A stretch of DNA of 64,000 bases from Sphagnum compactum (lineage: Eukaryota; Bryophyta; Sphagnopsida; Sphagnales): assembly GCA_965153455.1 (NCBI GenBank), contig OZ234503.1, positions 7,408,157 through 7,472,156 on the forward strand, read 5' to 3'. The translations under genes and the position numbers were made by a program. This document shows positions 46,056 through 59,086 of the stretch, piece after piece. How positions within the stretch are numbered: position 1 is the first letter of the stretch; the number at the start of each line of letters is the position of its first letter. The notes under the pieces are model-generated. The model searched no databases and was not told the DNA's origin. It was given only the letters and a program-made list of their open reading frames with translations.

Positions 46056-48050
46056 CCCTCTTTGACAGCACTTCAAACCGAATGTTTCTTTCTTTTGGCA
46101 AGCGTCGAATTTACAAGCAACGTAAAGACTTACAAATTTTAAAAGAATCGAGCTTTACTGAAATACTTATTATTATTATTATCGCCAGGAGTGATGGAGC
46201 CTGTCAACGCTCTGGACAATTTTTTCTCACAAGATTGAGTTCCTCCTCAAATAGGGAGGACGTTTTCTTTGGATATTATGCAACAAAAGTGTTGTCTTGG
46301 CAGGTTTAGGTTCAGTCGTGGTTATTCAGATCTTCTGCTGCTGCTGCTCCTTTGTGGAAGAAGATCGTGTGCGTCATCTTTTCGTGCTTTCTCGCGCTGT
46401 TAGCTCCACGTCTCTCTAGTCCAGACTCTACGCCTATCTTCAAAACCGCGAAACACATCGGCGGAAGTGATGACCCGTCACGGGGCAAAGTCATTCCGAC
46501 TTAGGGTACACTGATCGGTGATCGATCACTTGGCGATGGTTTTTAGTTCAGTTTTCATGGTATGTGGCAACATGGACTTATTAGTGGTAGAAGCAAAGGT
46601 TGAAAGGGAAAGGTCAAGGTTTTAGCAATTTGTGAAGTTTGATTTTATTACTTAGCAATTTGACGATAAGATTGTTGCGAATAACAACTAGGTTCTCTAA
46701 TGTCTTCATGAGTCATGACCAAAATAAAACTCGGGATGACATTTGAACAATGTTAGAGCTCTTTAAGTCCTTGTTCCTCAATGCTTGATGCTCACATAAT
46801 AATATATTGTATGCTACCCCAATGCCTATAAATATTAATATCAATCAATTGCAAGGATAATCATTCACACACCTTAGACCTAAGTCACACATCACAAAAA
46901 ACTATTGTAATAAAATGGCCACATGGTGACCATCCTCATTGTTTGTAAAATGCAGATCCCACTTGCAGCAACAAAATCCATGAAGTGTTGAACAATGGGA
47001 GCTTGCACTTTGCTACCAATGAATACATATAGACATCGTTTTTAAAAAATTCTTGACATTATTGAAAAGCATCCTTGCATACATGGATCTATAACATTAT
47101 GTTTCCATAATCACATTCATGAAATAAATCACATCCAAATATATGCATTCAAGCCCATGGATAAAATTAGGTCAATGCAATCATCATTTTGTCATATGGT
47201 CTTTCAACTTGTTGAATTTAGCCCCAATTGTTGGTGCACCAAATGATTATGCTTTTATCATTCGATTGGGTTGTGAAAAATGATCCTATTAGATCCCAAG
47301 TCATGCCCTTCACAAGGTTGCGATGGCTCCCGAAAACAGTAACAGGGGAGTTGGTGGCAGCTTGCCACCGATGGATGGTGTTGTTAAGTTTGTTGCTTAT
47401 TGTAGAATATCATCTAGTGACCACCTAAGATCCACCTACTTCAAGCAATGAACAAACAACCAACCATATTAATTGCACACTTTAATGCACACTTTTAGTT
47501 CACCTTGTTTTGAACATAACCTATAGTTGAAGTGCATTTGTCATAAAGTTTTTGTGGTTTCAAATTTAATGCAATGTCTTCCAAGGGAATTGAACTTTAA
47601 TCCAAAAAAAGACATTGCCCTGTTGAATGGAAGACATGGAAATAGAAAACAATAGTATTGACATCCTTATCTAAATTCATTATTGAATAGGAGAATAAAT
47701 AAGATTTAGGACTTATGAACTTGTTTAAGTGCAGGAGGTCATGAAAACACCAAGTAGATTGCCTTCTCATAAAGCTGCTCCAAAGTTCTATAACTCCAAC
47801 CCATACCATAATTTTGCTTCATTCTTGTTTGTGATGGTAACATGGAATGGAAACATCTACAAACTAAAAAATCTTAAGCATACATCGTAACAACCAAATC
47901 CAAATTAATTGTTGAATGGTTTTTCAATTTGAACTTCATGAAAGTGATGGTAGAAAAGGAAGGTTCATCTTTAAGATTCCTTGGAACATAAACAATTGCA
48001 AGTTCAACAAGTTTAAAATATTAAAAAATTCTCTCTTTCAAATTTACACT
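46056..48050. other. Promoter flank and AT-rich intergenic DNA
   Basis: 46.06-46.55 kb is of higher GC and probably promoter for the minus-strand gene. Further right the sequence becomes AT-rich, with no gene. The C-terminal end of the adjacent hAT remnant may reach into it, but I could not align it. Confidence 0.4.
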
Positions 48051-48059
48051 AAAAGCAAA

Positions 48060-50590
48060 CCTTTTCCACATTCAAGTGGTTGGATTATAGTCATGCAGGG
48101 GTTTCATGATAGCCTCATTATTGGACTGCATGGCGATCATAAATAAACTAGATTGGTGTTCAAGTAAAACATGATCTAGTAAAGGCACATATGATTTACC
48201 ATCTAGTTGAGTCATCTTGCGACGAAAATAACATGATTTTGAAATTTGCAAATGTTTAAGGAAAGTCAAAACAAATTTTAATTATACCCAATATTGAGGG
48301 TAAATAATGCTAGTAACAGTCATGAATTCTTGTGTTTTTATTAAGTTCAATGGTCAAACCTTTTGCAACAAAAATGCATTTGTTATTTACATCTTGGCAC
48401 ATAGTTAGCTAATCTTCTTAAGTGAACATGACATAATTCCAGTGCACTTGTCAATTTTGTGTAGCATGAAACATTTCTCTTTGAAGCAAAAGGCAGCATA
48501 ATCCATTTGTGTGACAGGTTCAATTTATTGAACTATCAACAATGCATCAAATTTTAACCCCACCAAATCCATAGAACTTTGGAACTAGTCATGTGAGAAA
48601 TGTTGTTCAAGGTCCACATAGAGGTTGCACATGTCAACATTGACATCAAATATATTAATCCCATCATAGTTTCCACATCACGTTGGAGCTTAATTAGTGG
48701 CAACAACTAAATTACTAGGAAGATCGTCAAACATCTTCATAATAGAACACTTAAACTCACATAATAGTTGTTTAAAAAGGGCCAACATTGAAATCCACCA
48801 TGTCTAGATTTTTTCAAAATTTGCAAACCCCTTGACTTTATTGTCTTAACCAATTTAATGCATTCCAAATGTTTTTCTAGGGATTACCTAAAATAAGTGT
48901 ACATAAAAAAAAATAAACCCTCAATTTTCGCGATGAGGGTCAAAGATGATACGGTCTAAACAACAATATTGCACTAATGTGCCATACAATGAATCCTTAC
49001 ATGGAAAGGGTAATGTTTCAATCAATTAAACAATCACACTAACCAAGTTTTAGAAAATTGCTACATTGTCAACCCCAAAACACACCACTTTGTTAATAAG
49101 GTCAGTTTCTAACATCCCACAAAAAACAACAAAAAAATTGATAATTACAACAATGAGGTTGTTAGACATACCTCCATCAACAATTCTTTCAAAAATCAAA
49201 CGAATTGACATCATGCATCAATTATCAACAACATAAATGTGAACAAAAATATGGGACTAATTGTCCATAGTGGTGACCTCATCACAACTAATTAAAATGA
49301 ATCTAGCATGTCGGACCATCAATACAACTTACTTCAAAATGGCATATGCATGGCAACTACCATATCCCAACCGCTTGAATCTATTTAATGTTTCCCCATG
49401 TGTATTGTATATTTTCAAAAAGTCAAACATACTCATATGCTCAAAATCAATCATGGGTTTGCCATGCTTTGGATCCGTTCATGGTTGGGGTACCAAAAAA
49501 TTTAAAAAGGATTTAAGGATTTTTTAGAGTTATTTTTTACAAATAACATTTACATTAAACAACTTTAAGTGAGAAAATTTGAATAGTCCAATATAAGATA
49601 ATTCATGTATTAATGGTGATTTTTCACAATCGTACATAATTGTGTATGAATATTAGTTTAATGCCAAAATGTAAAAAATCTTAGAAAATCCCAAAATGAG
49701 TTTCAATGGACAACCAAATGCGTTTTTTGGCATGATTATTTCCTTCACATGTGACCTACATCAAAATCTAGACATTTTGAACCCATTGAACACAATTTTT
49801 TTATCAAATGGTTTTTTAAATGAATCCTTTGCCTTGCAACCCTTTCTTTCAAATTTTCAAAACTTTGAAATTTTTGAATGAATTGATTTTCATCAAGTTC
49901 GTCCAATGAACATGTACTTTCATAGAAGGGGGCATGTTTTTTTTGTACAAATAATTTGAAATCAATTGTATGATTTTATGCCTTCCTTTTTATTACTTTT
50001 TTAAAAAGTGTACTTTAAACACTTGATTCCTTTAGTTTACAAAATTCAAAAGGACATTAACATAATATCCAAATTATTTTTCAATATTTTTATTAATTTA
50101 AGAGGACTTCATTTTATCTATTGGCATACAAAAATCCACTACAATTATAATAATGTAAGATAAAAAAAAAATCCAAAGTTGTCATTTGCAGTCCTTTTTC
50201 AATTAGACATTCCTTTTTGGTACCCCAATCATGAATGGACCCCTTTAACAAATGGAAAATTGTCACAAATTGAACATATTTTTTTCCTTTTTAGCCTTTC
50301 TTCCATTGACCACTAGCTTTGCAATATAGTCTTGATCCCAATTGGCATGAATCCTTTCATTTCTTTTGTCATTGCTGATATAATAATCACCCACCAAAAC
50401 TTTCAAACAAGGAACTAGGGCTTTCTTTTTTCTCACATGTTCTTGTGAACCATTCAACTTAAGGTTTATAAATTTTTCCTTGCCTTCAATCATGGAACAA
50501 ACCTTGCAATGCACCATGGGGATTTTGCCTGTAGGAGGATCTACCACAAGTTCAACCCAAGGAAATTGGGCAACCCATTTTTTTGGGACA
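48060..50590 (-). pseudogene. Decayed hAT-like transposase, copy 2, with zinc-finger N-terminus
   Basis: The N-terminus (50587-50263) is open for over 100 codons and reads KWVAQFPWVELVVDPP, then a BED-like finger with VHCKVC and EHVRKKKALVPC, VGDYYISND and NERIHANW. Further along the minus strand: SMFDFLKIYNTHGETLNRF (about 49440), FILISCDEVTTMD (about 49295-49255), MSIRLIFERIVDGG (about 49210-49165), LINKVVCFGVDNV (about 49100), ISMLALFKQLLCEFKCSIM (about 48800-48740) and later pieces to about 48060. This is the order of plant hAT-family transposases: zinc finger, DDE start, insertion domain. In-frame stops and frame changes break the catalytic part while the finger remains intact. Confidence 0.72.
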
Positions 50591-50599
50591 CCCTTTTCA

Positions 50600-53500
50600 T
50601 ATTCACCTTTTTTTCTTTTTTTTTTGTCGATTCACCAAAAGTAGGACCCTGAGTAACAAAAGTTGTTGCAAATGCACCATTGGAAAAGGTTGATATTCTC
50701 TCTCTACCTAAAAAAACAAACAAACAAACCAAAGGTCCCAACAAAACTTGTAACATCCAATGTGCCAAGCTTAACAAAATTTGAAGCACCCAAATTTGAT
50801 GCATCAATGGCCTTAGTCAATCCATGCAGTCCATGGGCACTGCTTGTAACTAATTGACTTGATGACCCAAAGATGGAAATAAAACGTGGCAAATTAAGTA
50901 ACCCAAAACCAATTGTAGACTTAGAGAAAGAAGCCACATTCGGCAAACTCGAGGCAAAGCCAAACCTAGAGCCGAACTACACATTCAACAAAACAAATAA
51001 CCAAAAACAATAATTTATATTGAAGTTTGGGGTTTTAGACGTGACATCATATATTGTAACTTATTTCATGCATAAATAAGACATTGAAAGGTGATGAATC
51101 TTCTCAAGTTTAAGCTTTATAAAATCTTAATGTTTATTGACAACAAAAAAATTTCAACCCTAAACTTTCAAAATCACAAAGAAACGATAATACAATGTGC
51201 ACGAATAAATGAAACATATCCCACCTTGTAACCATTTATCTTCCAACATCTTAAGAATCAAGATTTAAATTCATATATTAAATCTCAATGTCATGTCCAT
51301 TGCTCCAACCTCCAACTACTTATAATTCACAACGATCATTTATTACCGCCACCACCACATTGATTATCAATTTGCTACACACCATAAGTTACAATGTTCT
51401 AGCATTAAGCACTTAAAGAGTGGCCAACTAAAAAATCAATAAAGTTCTAAAAGCTTTGAACCCAACAAGACATTATCAATTTGAATAGGATAACTTACAA
51501 GGACATAACGTGCATGGCAACAAAGCTCCTCTCATTTTTGCTTTGATGGCAATAGCACATGTCTTGCCATTACAAAGGTGGTGATGTCTAACATAGGTAA
51601 GCAAAAAACAATGATATTAAGTTGTTGTCTCACAAAATTTGATGACGTTGGCACGAAATGGTGGCTTTTCACATAGGTGACAATGGATCCAAGCCATGCA
51701 TTGCATAGGTGGCATCTTGCTATTCGCTGGAGTTGAATTATGGTGAAAAAAATGAAAAAACACCAATTTTTTTTATTAATAGGCTTTTGCCAACCCCTTT
51801 TTCACATATTGGTGAATTTTTTGCCACAAAAAAAAACATTGAAGGGTTGGTGTTTAAGGATGGCATAAAGACACAAGGTCTTGAACTAATTAATGAGGTT
51901 AATGTGTTGATGATGGACATGTTTAAACAATTTGTGGTTTGAAACTTAAAATCTTTAAATGTATTTATTTTGTTATCTTTAAAGTTCAAAAAAAAATCAA
52001 AATCTCCAATTAATGCATCTATAGTTTTTTAGGTTGTTCAAAATGGAAAATTTTTAAAATATATGGGATCTAAAAACATGAGGAAGTTTAGAGATTTTAT
52101 TATGTTTCAATTGACGCACAAATAACTTTTTAAATCACTCAAAACAAATAAAAGTAAAAGAATATGAGGTCTCAAGGAAAGGGGAGGTCTAATGTTTTTC
52201 TTTAAAAAACATTTATTTGGACAACTCTTTTCTTTTTGCGCTTCTTTTGGTTATTCCTTTGCCTTCATAATTGAAAAAAATGTTATCATTATACTTCCAT
52301 TTGTCACACCCTTAAGCATGAAGAAAGTTCAACATAAACAAAAAATGATGCAGATATAAATTAATGTTTAATCAAAGGTGTGTTTTTGGTGATGGGTGGT
52401 TCTAGGTGATATACAGAATGATGTAGAGAATGTCATGAAACCTTACATAACAATGTCATTGGTCTTCATATTAGGGTTGATTAAGGTTGTGATTCATATT
52501 GGTTACTTCTAAGCAATGTATTCTTTTCAATTTCTTAGTGGAGTCAAGGTGTCAAACATCCCTAAATAAATTTCAACTTAACTAACAACAAATTTATTTC
52601 TAAGAACTCTTAAAATTTTAATCAATACACATACATGTGGCAACACCTTCCCCCCCAAAAAAAGGAGTTTATGCCACTTTTGGGCAATTTTAAATGATTA
52701 ATTTCCTATTTTCTCCTTTGTAATGTTAGTTGCCCTTTCAAAAAAATAGAATTTTGCAAATAGTTTGCTAGAATGAAAAAATTCTTCACAAGAGTGCCCT
52801 CCAAAGTTCAATTTTTTTGGTATGGGCACTGGTGATTAGCCATTTGCAATGAAAGATTATGAATTTTTTTCTAAACTTACAAGTTTGCATTTTGAAGATA
52901 GAAATGTCATGGTACCTTTTTGTGTTTGACATTAATTATGCATTTTTGAAATGTTGATTTTAAAACAATTCATTGACTTGGAACTTTGAAATTTAACAGA
53001 TTACCAATGTTGTCGAGTTCAAAATATTTGGCAAGTTCAAGGTTAGGTTCTAAGGTATTTGGATTGCAAGGCCATCGTTTTGGTATAATATTCAAGTTTG
53101 GAACTAAACCTTGATTGGGTTGTTGAAATTTATTTTTAAAAAACCCACATTCTCTAAGTGATAAATACAATTAAAGAAATAAACATGACAACTAAAACTT
53201 AATTAATATTGTGTTAATATTTTATTTTGGACATTGTGTATTTGTTGAGCAAACTCATATTACACCAAAAGAATTATTTAATTATATGTAATGTGTTTGG
53301 ATCTTGACGGCCTTGTTTTTACAAGGAACCAAGTTTTAAATTTTGTGTGAGAACATTGGAATAGAAGGTTTCATAAATCTAAAATCCTAAAGGTTTTTTT
53401 TTAAAACATCAAAACTTGAAGCGAAGGTTTTTATTAAAATCAAAAATTGCAAAAATTTGAAAATTACCTACCTTACGATGTCAAATTTTTAAGAACTTAG

Positions 53501-56500
53501 GACAAGTGTATAGATTATATTTAAGGTTAATCATTTTTTTTGTTTCTTATATTCAATATTTAATAAGTAAATGATTTACCAATCACTTACCTACCTATGT
53601 CGTGCCTTGGGGGAACTAGCACCCACATTGGCACCATGGTAAAAATTAGTGTTGTGTGTGGTTGCCCAATTTGGAGGTTTAGAATAATTGGTTTTGAAAT
53701 TGGAATGAAAAATGGGTCTTGTTTTGAAGACTTGAAGCAAAACTAAAATCAAAATTTACATTTTTGAAAAACCAAACCTAAAATTGGATTCTCAAATCCA
53801 TTTATGTGTGGAACTTGGAATTGAGATTTTTGATTTTTAGAAAAATAGATCTATGTGATAAGTAATAATTATATATTCATTAGTTCTAGTTTGGGTTACT
53901 CCTAACCAAATTGGAACTAGGTTGATTTTCAAAATTGAAACCATTTTTGTTTTTGAAAAAATGAATTGAAAACCATATTCTAGTTCCATTTGAGTGTGGA
54001 ATTCGAACTAGACCTAATTTATTTTAATTTATTCTTTAAAATAATAATCCAAGGTTTTTTCATAAAAGTAAAACACTACCCAACATGAATTAAAACTCCA
54101 AATTTTTTTGTGTTGTTTTTAAACGTTATAAAACCATCCTTAATGGGATGAACAACTTTAAGTCCAAATTTAACATTTTTTCTATTAATTATTAGTTTTA
54201 GAAACATTACTCAAGAAAGTGACGATACTAGTGTAAGTGTTGGTTCACCCTAGCCAATGTCTTCAACAATTTAAGTTGGATAAAATGAAGTTTTTATTTT
54301 GTAAAACATTGTTGTATTTTTCCTTTGCATTTCTGGGACCTTCACTGACCCTAAGATGGCTTGAATTTCACATAGCCTAGCAAAGAAACTTCCAACTAAT
54401 GGAAGGTATTCACTAGCTAGTAGAATAATTCCACCCACTAAAAGTAACACGTCAAGTTGTTGATTTTTTTTCTTTTTGTGTCTTTTTTTCAGGCTTTGAA
54501 ATTATTTTTGAAAAATAATAATTAAAAAAAGAAGGAAAATTATAATTTATTTATTTTTTAAAATTCTAAAGTTGGTTGAAGATGTGGTTAAATGTTTTGT
54601 TGATGTTGATAGTTTTGAGTAGAGGACAAGAATGAATTGCTTGTAATCTATCCTTATACTTTGGTAACTCCTTTTCAAATAAACCATTCCAAAAACTAAC
54701 GTTGAAGTCAATGTTAAAAGGGCCCAATTTAAATGTGGTATTCTCTGATTCCATGGAAACAATATAAAAACAAACTATGGTCTTGAAATTCTTTCGATCA
54801 GCAAAAACAATAACAAAAGTAACCATGCTCAAAAGAACACCACCAATACACCAATATTTTGAGATAATAAGATAGGACTAGCAAAGCCATCATAGCTAGG
54901 ATAAGTAGACATTCCAATAGAACTAGAAACCATTACAAAGGAAAATGCCACATCAATAATAATATCTTATGCAACAACAAAACCCTATAGCGAAAACCTT
55001 GAATCATTAAAAAGAAAGAAAAACAAACTTGCAAAAATTGAAAAACACATACATTACAACATAAATGAAGTTATCTTGGTTTTTTCAAATGCATCCTTCT
55101 TTAACTAAATATATGCTTCCTCATATTGTAACAAATCATCGTCTTTCAATTCCCCACTTATGGTTCGTTACATCACCTTGTCATGTACAAATGTATATCA
55201 ATTTAGTTGTACTCACACATACAACACAAAATAACAACTCAAATTTCATAAACCAAAAGGTACATCAATAAATCAAAACAACAAAAAAAATAATCAAGCA
55301 AAACACAAAGCAAATCAAAACATGAAAGAAAGATTCAAACACAACAAATAACAAATCACATATTGAAAAAATTGAAAGCTAATTTTTATTAACTTCCCAT
55401 ATGAGATTAGATCCATGTGACCCTTAACCTCCACACCATACTTTCAAAGAGCTAAAACCTCTTCCATACAAGTGATGCCAACCCTTCTACCTATCTTGTT
55501 AGACAATACCTTTTCCTTCAATTTTGAAATCTTAACAATAAGGGTATCCACAATGATTTGTAGTTGATTAACATTACAAATGTCATAAACCATATTTAAT
55601 ATGCTGCTCTTCACTTAAACTTAACACGTAAAAAAATTGATACGACCTTAGCTTGTCATCAGGCCATTTGGTTGGATGGTGCCAAATTAATTATATGTGA
55701 GTTGAAATAACATCTTTGATAAGGATAGTCAACTATTAGACGATGGTGATTTCTAAAACATCTTGTGATCTCATGCACTAGTTTTTTGAAATTCCTTGAC
55801 AAAACTTAAGAACATTAATAATAATGACAATAAAACACATTATTCAAAATCAACACAGTGAAATTTAGAACACCCCTTGAAGGCAAACCCATCTTTGGGT
55901 GGTACCATTAGGAACCACCTCAACAAATGGTTAATGAAGCAAAAATGGCCCAATCATTTTTTGAAGCCTTTTCATTTAAATGTTTTCAAAATTATGAATT
56001 GTTTTTTCTCATTTTGATCCAATGCATGCCTTAATATATGGTTTGAAGTTTATTTTGGAATAAGAAAAATGGAAATTGTTAAAAATTTATATTCTTAATA
56101 ATGATGACCTTTTCAAGAATCACATTTTTAAACTTTTGAAATTCATAACTAAATTATACTTAATCAATTAATTGCCTAATATATTATTGAAAATGATTTC
56201 AAAATTACCTTAAGAAAAAAATTCAAAAAAAAATCCCAAATCATGTTTCAAATTTGTGTTCATAACAAAAAATTTCAAGGAAAAGAACCAACATTACATT
56301 CTTAAAACTTTTTCAAAATGCAATGATTAGAAACATCAAATACATAATGTTCTTGATATTATTGAAAATTTAAAATCTATGGAACCTAATAAATATACTC
56401 ATTATAATTTTTTTATGAAAATATTAATTTAAATGTTTTTTTATTAATTAAAGAATTGATGGGTTTAATAAACTCAAGGTGTGACGTTCTTAGTGGTACC

Positions 56501-58130
56501 AGCTAAGGATGAGTTTGCCCTTGATGAAAAAATTATGAACATAAAAAATATTCAAATTTGAAACTTAGATTAAATTGTAAGTAGGTTGACAAATTGCTTG
56601 TGCTAACATTATTCATTCCTTTTCAATAGTCAACACTTTAAATTGTTTGATAACGTCCCTTATTCCAATTGATCGAACAATCGTTTCATTATTACCAACC
56701 TTAATTCAATGGTACTTTGGATCAAGGAAAATGTTGAAAGCAAATATAAGCACCTTACCATATTTAACCACACATTGTTCTTGCTTATGTTGCATTAATC
56801 TTCTTATGCTTTTGATCAAGGATTGGATGTTGCAAAAAAACCACAAACAAAAAAAGAAACATACATGTTGTACTCTAAATGCTAATTAACAATAGTTGAA
56901 ACCTAAACCTTAATTGAAAAGAACAGGAATCCTAATCATGAATTAAAAACAACAAATACACTAAACCCTAATTAAACATAACAAAAACTTTAAATCTAAA
57001 TTGGAAAATAAGAAAAACCTTAAACCCTAAAGATTCTTCGTAAACAAGAGTAACCCTATGACCTAAGTCCTTTTGCAAACAATAGAAATCAAAAGATAAT
57101 TCAACAATTTGAAAAGAAAACATGTACCTTTTTATAAGGTACATGTTGCCATCTTTTTTCACAACTCGTAACACAAATGAAAATATCATGTTGACCAAAT
57201 CCTTAACATTTTTTTTAGTTTTAAACAATTCCTAAATGAATTTTTGAATGTCAAAACCATGAAACATAGACCATTCATCAAATACATTCTTCACCCATAA
57301 CTCAATGTGTTTGTTTAGAAACAAGAGGTTCACTATTGTTATGATCAATAAAATCAAAACTAATAATAACCTCATGACAACTAAAATCATCAAAAGAATA
57401 AACTACAAAAGGAGCAAAATTTGCATCAAAATCTTCAAGATTCGAAGGGATAACAAGGTAAAAAAAATGCACAAACATATTTTTCCTTTGCTTCAAGATT
57501 CAACTTTGGAAAATTAAGAAGAGATTCAACAAGATATTCATGGAAGTAATTAGTTCCATCACTAGATCACAAAAGATCATCATCAACATTAGCAATGAGG
57601 CTTGGTGTAGGCAATTCAACAAGACAAGGTCCAAAAGGTTTAAGGTTTAATGACTACTTAAACATAGTAGATTATGTAAGTAATGTGTCCTTCAACACCT
57701 CAAAAACATGATTTATAGAACCTTCACTACAAAAAATTTTGTCAACAAAAGACATTGTGAAGATTCAAAGTTACAAGAGGAAAAAAAAAACACTCACAAA
57801 CAATTACACTTGAATGTCAAAAAATAAAACCAAAAACCTTCGAAATTTGCAAAAAAAAAGCCAAAACAACAATGGAAACCTACATAAAGACAGACAAACA
57901 AGTTACAAAAAATCAATGAAACGTTCAATGAAATCAAGAACACATAAAAAAAAATTCAAGAAAAACATGCAAATGCAAATGCCAAAAAAAAAACTTGGAA
58001 ATAGAGCATAAAAACATGTCTATTGTAAAAATAACATGCATAGGTGCAAAGTAAGTAGAACATATAAACAATATTTATTTGTATTTAAGGATGTATAAAT
58101 ATCAATCTACTTTTGCTCACCTATATAGGC
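50600..58130. other. Long AT-rich intergenic DNA
   Basis: About 7.5 kb without a recognisable gene. Protein-like short minus-strand frames at 54830-54566 and 57496-57302 have no motif that I can name. Lys/Asn-rich frames near 57.8-58.0 kb are compositional. Other transposon remnants are likely but not identifiable by eye. Confidence 0.45.
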
Positions 58131-58330
58131 TAGCCTAAGCCTGAAGAGTTCAAACTTGGGAACGTCTTGGGGAACGCATAAAGAATTTAGAGGGACCTAT
58201 TAGGAACATGTTGGGAAACATTATTTCATCCACGTGATGACTGGAGATTTGTTTTCGTTGGTGTCTTTGGTCTCCTCCACGAGAAGAATGCATCCATCCG
58301 CGAAGAACGCATCCTTGAGTTTGTAATGTG

Positions 58331-58364
58331 ATGTTCGTGCCCGCAGAGATGGAGACGAGAGAGA

Positions 58365-58399
<35 letters not shown>

Positions 58400-58412
58400 T
58401 GTGTGTTTTGTT
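58331..58412. repeat. (GA)n microsatellite upstream of SMARCAL1
   Basis: A GA-dinucleotide run with minor interruptions ends in (GT)n. GA/CT runs are common in plant promoters and 5' leaders. It lies about 700 bp upstream of the start codon in a GC-richer region (58.14-59.08 kb) that is probably promoter and 5' UTR. Confidence 0.9.
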
Positions 58413-59086
58413 TGCGAAGTTTGTGCAGCGCAACGGTCGATTTCCCTGCGCCGCTGCGCAACAAACGGTCTCTTTTACTGCTGCGCGCCTCCGGTTTATC
58501 ATCATTCGAAACTTTGCTCTCGGGAATTTCAAGAATGAAATCACCTCATTCTTGGTTTTTTTTAATTTACAGCTTTGATGCATTGTGAAGTTCCAAGGAT
58601 TTCTCTAGAGAAGAGAGGAGAATAAGACAAAGGGGATAGGATTGATTCTTCTTCTTCCCCGGTAGGGTGTTTGTTTGGAGAATTCGCCACTTGGGTATTC
58701 GTCGAGCCCGCGTGGGGAATTTCGAAGCGCTTCCAAGGTTTTCCGAACTCGAGAAAACCGGAGGGATGATTTCTTGAGCCGCCTATTGTGAATTCTTTTG
58801 TGTGACAACGATTCTATGAGTCCCAAAAGGTTGGGATTTGACGGGAAATGTATTTCACGTTTTCACAGCTACTCTCTGGAAAGTAGCACATGATCCTGAT
58901 CCTCAGTTCAAGTGGATGGGTGCTTCTTATAGGCCTCAAGAGTATAAACTTGAGTTCGTTGCAGGCCTCGGTTTTTAAGGATCCTTAAAGGAAGGTGGTA
59001 AGGAGGATGCAGGACATATAGATTTATGAGCCTAGACCTCCTCCGATGAGGAACCCTGCAGAGGCTCTCAAAGTAGATTAGGACCC

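Noticed and set aside
57814-58011. Lys/Asn-rich small protein
   Set aside because: Composition follows from A-rich DNA with no other support.
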